A stretch of DNA of 8,110 nt, from NCBI GenBank assembly GCA_050741255.1, contig JBOIEQ010000185.1, positions 1-8,110 on the forward strand. The letters are read 5' to 3'. A program made the translations under genes and the position numbers. The notes under the pieces are model-generated. The model saw nothing but the letters and a program-made list of their open reading frames with translations. It searched no databases and had not been told where the DNA came from. The DNA is from CAZXNF01 sp050741255. Its GTDB lineage: Bacteria > Pseudomonadota > Gammaproteobacteria > Burkholderiales > SG8-41. Positions 7,489 to 8,110 of the stretch are shown in pieces. The number at the start of each line of letters is the position of its first letter. Positions within the stretch are counted from its first letter, which is position 1.

Positions 7489-8110
7489 TCACGGCGTGCG
7501 CGCCGCCACCCAGCCGATCACCCGCGCGGCGCCCGCGCGCTTCAGCATGCGCGCGAGTTCGTTCAAGGTCGCACCGGTCGTCACCACGTCGTCCACGACC
7601 GCCACGGTCCGGCCCGCGACGTTGGCATCGCAGACAAAGGCGTCGCGGATGCTCTGGGCGCGCTCGGCGTGCGCCATGTGCGTGAGCGAAGGCGTTTCGC
7701 GGACCCGCCGGCACGCGTGGGCCGCCAGGCGGTAGCCGTGGACGTGGCAGACGGTGCGCGCCAGCTCCACGGCCTGGTTGAAGCCGCGCTCGGCGAGCCG
7801 CCCGGGTGCCAGGGGAATCGGCACGACCAGGTCCGGCCGCTCGCGGGCCCGGGCTGCCAGCGCGCGGGCGAGGAAGCGGCCGGCCGCGTGGTTGCCGCCG
7901 TACTTGAACGCCTGCACGAGCGCATCGGCGGGCCACGCGTAGGCGAAGCCGGCGGACACCGCGTCGAAGCGCGGCGGATGCGCAAGGCAGCGCCCGCAGA
8001 CCCCGCCGGTCGACGAGGGGGCCGCGCATTGCGGGCAGGCGGGCTCGGCAAGCGGCAATGCGGCGGCACAGGCGGCGCACACCGCGCCGTCGGCGGCGTG
8101 CGCCCGGCAC
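7489..8110 (-). CDS. comF: ComF-family phosphoribosyltransferase-like protein, 5' end outside window
   Basis: The 3' end is complete (TGA 7489-7491) and 206 residues are visible; the start lies beyond the window. GTG 8082 is in frame but probably internal, because the reading frame continues upstream through a further Cys codon. The N-terminal part is Cys-rich with CxxC pairs (CAAC, CPQC, CGRC), as in the zinc ribbon of ComF proteins. The phosphoribosyltransferase-like domain follows, with FKYGGNHAAGR, a LAERGFNQA segment and the PRPP-loop motif VDDVVTTGAT at 7567-7596. ComF proteins take part in DNA uptake for natural transformation in characterised species, acting in the cytosol with the translocase; in many bacteria the role is undefined. 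The usual TxxQxxL motif reads TPSLTHM here, a small departure. The gene is followed after 47 bases by the TctC gene. Confidence 0.93.
   Translation of the reverse strand, partial: CRAHAADGAVCAACAAALPLAEPACPQCAAPSSTGGVCGRCLAHPPRFDAVSAGFAYAWPADALVQAFKYGGNHAAGRFLARALAARARERPDLVVPIPLAPGRLAERGFNQAVELARTVCHVHGYRLAAHACRRVRETPSLTHMAHAERAQSIRDAFVCDANVAGRTVAVVDDVVTTGATLNELARMLKRAGAARVIGWVAARTP

Noticed and set aside
6305..7735. Long plus-strand open frame opposite the TctC gene
   Set aside because: Antisense shadow of a clear Bug receptor; product is Arg/Ala/His-rich with no recognisable fold.
7442..8110. Upstream extension of the TctC reading frame to the window edge
   Set aside because: It runs in another frame through comF, and the signal peptide plus GAGGAGG site place the true start at 7441.

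Overview
The window is G+C-rich bacterial DNA (about 68% G+C in 3181-3240), densely packed with short intergenic gaps. A stand-alone Bug/TctC-type periplasmic receptor next to comF and trmL suggests a betaproteobacterium, most likely Burkholderiales. This placement is inferred from gene content only; no rRNA or marker gene is present.

Left region (1-3942): a divergent module. On the minus strand a membrane-anchored HtrA-like serine protease (1793-2722), a MoxR-type AAA+ ATPase (771-1775) and a DUF58 protein (1-796, cut by the window edge) form a tight operon. On the plus strand, across a shared promoter region of about 150 bases, a BatA-like VWA membrane protein (2872-3942) is read the other way. 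MoxR ATPases, DUF58 proteins and MIDAS-type VWA proteins are a known partnership thought to act as chaperone/metal-insertion or envelope-stress machinery. The unusual points are the protease as first gene of the MoxR operon and the divergent VWA gene, with no second VWA or TPR partner in view.

Middle region (3943-5310): an accessory insert. It holds an unrecognised 165-residue gene that is clearly AT-rich (about 38% G+C in 4201-4380), a 120-base gap with two short palindromes, and a complete type II toxin-antitoxin pair of the HigB/HigA kind (toxin first, ATGA overlap). A perfect TATAAT inside an inverted repeat lies immediately before the toxin start.

Right region (5311-8110): ordinary chromosomal genes, all on the minus strand: ComF-family phosphoribosyltransferase (5' end outside the window), TctC/Bug receptor, GNAT acetyltransferase and the tRNA wobble methyltransferase TrmL. 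The GNAT reading frame runs 58 bases into trmL. No RNA genes, insertion sequences, CRISPR arrays or origins were seen, and no stretch longer than 300 bases lacks a gene.
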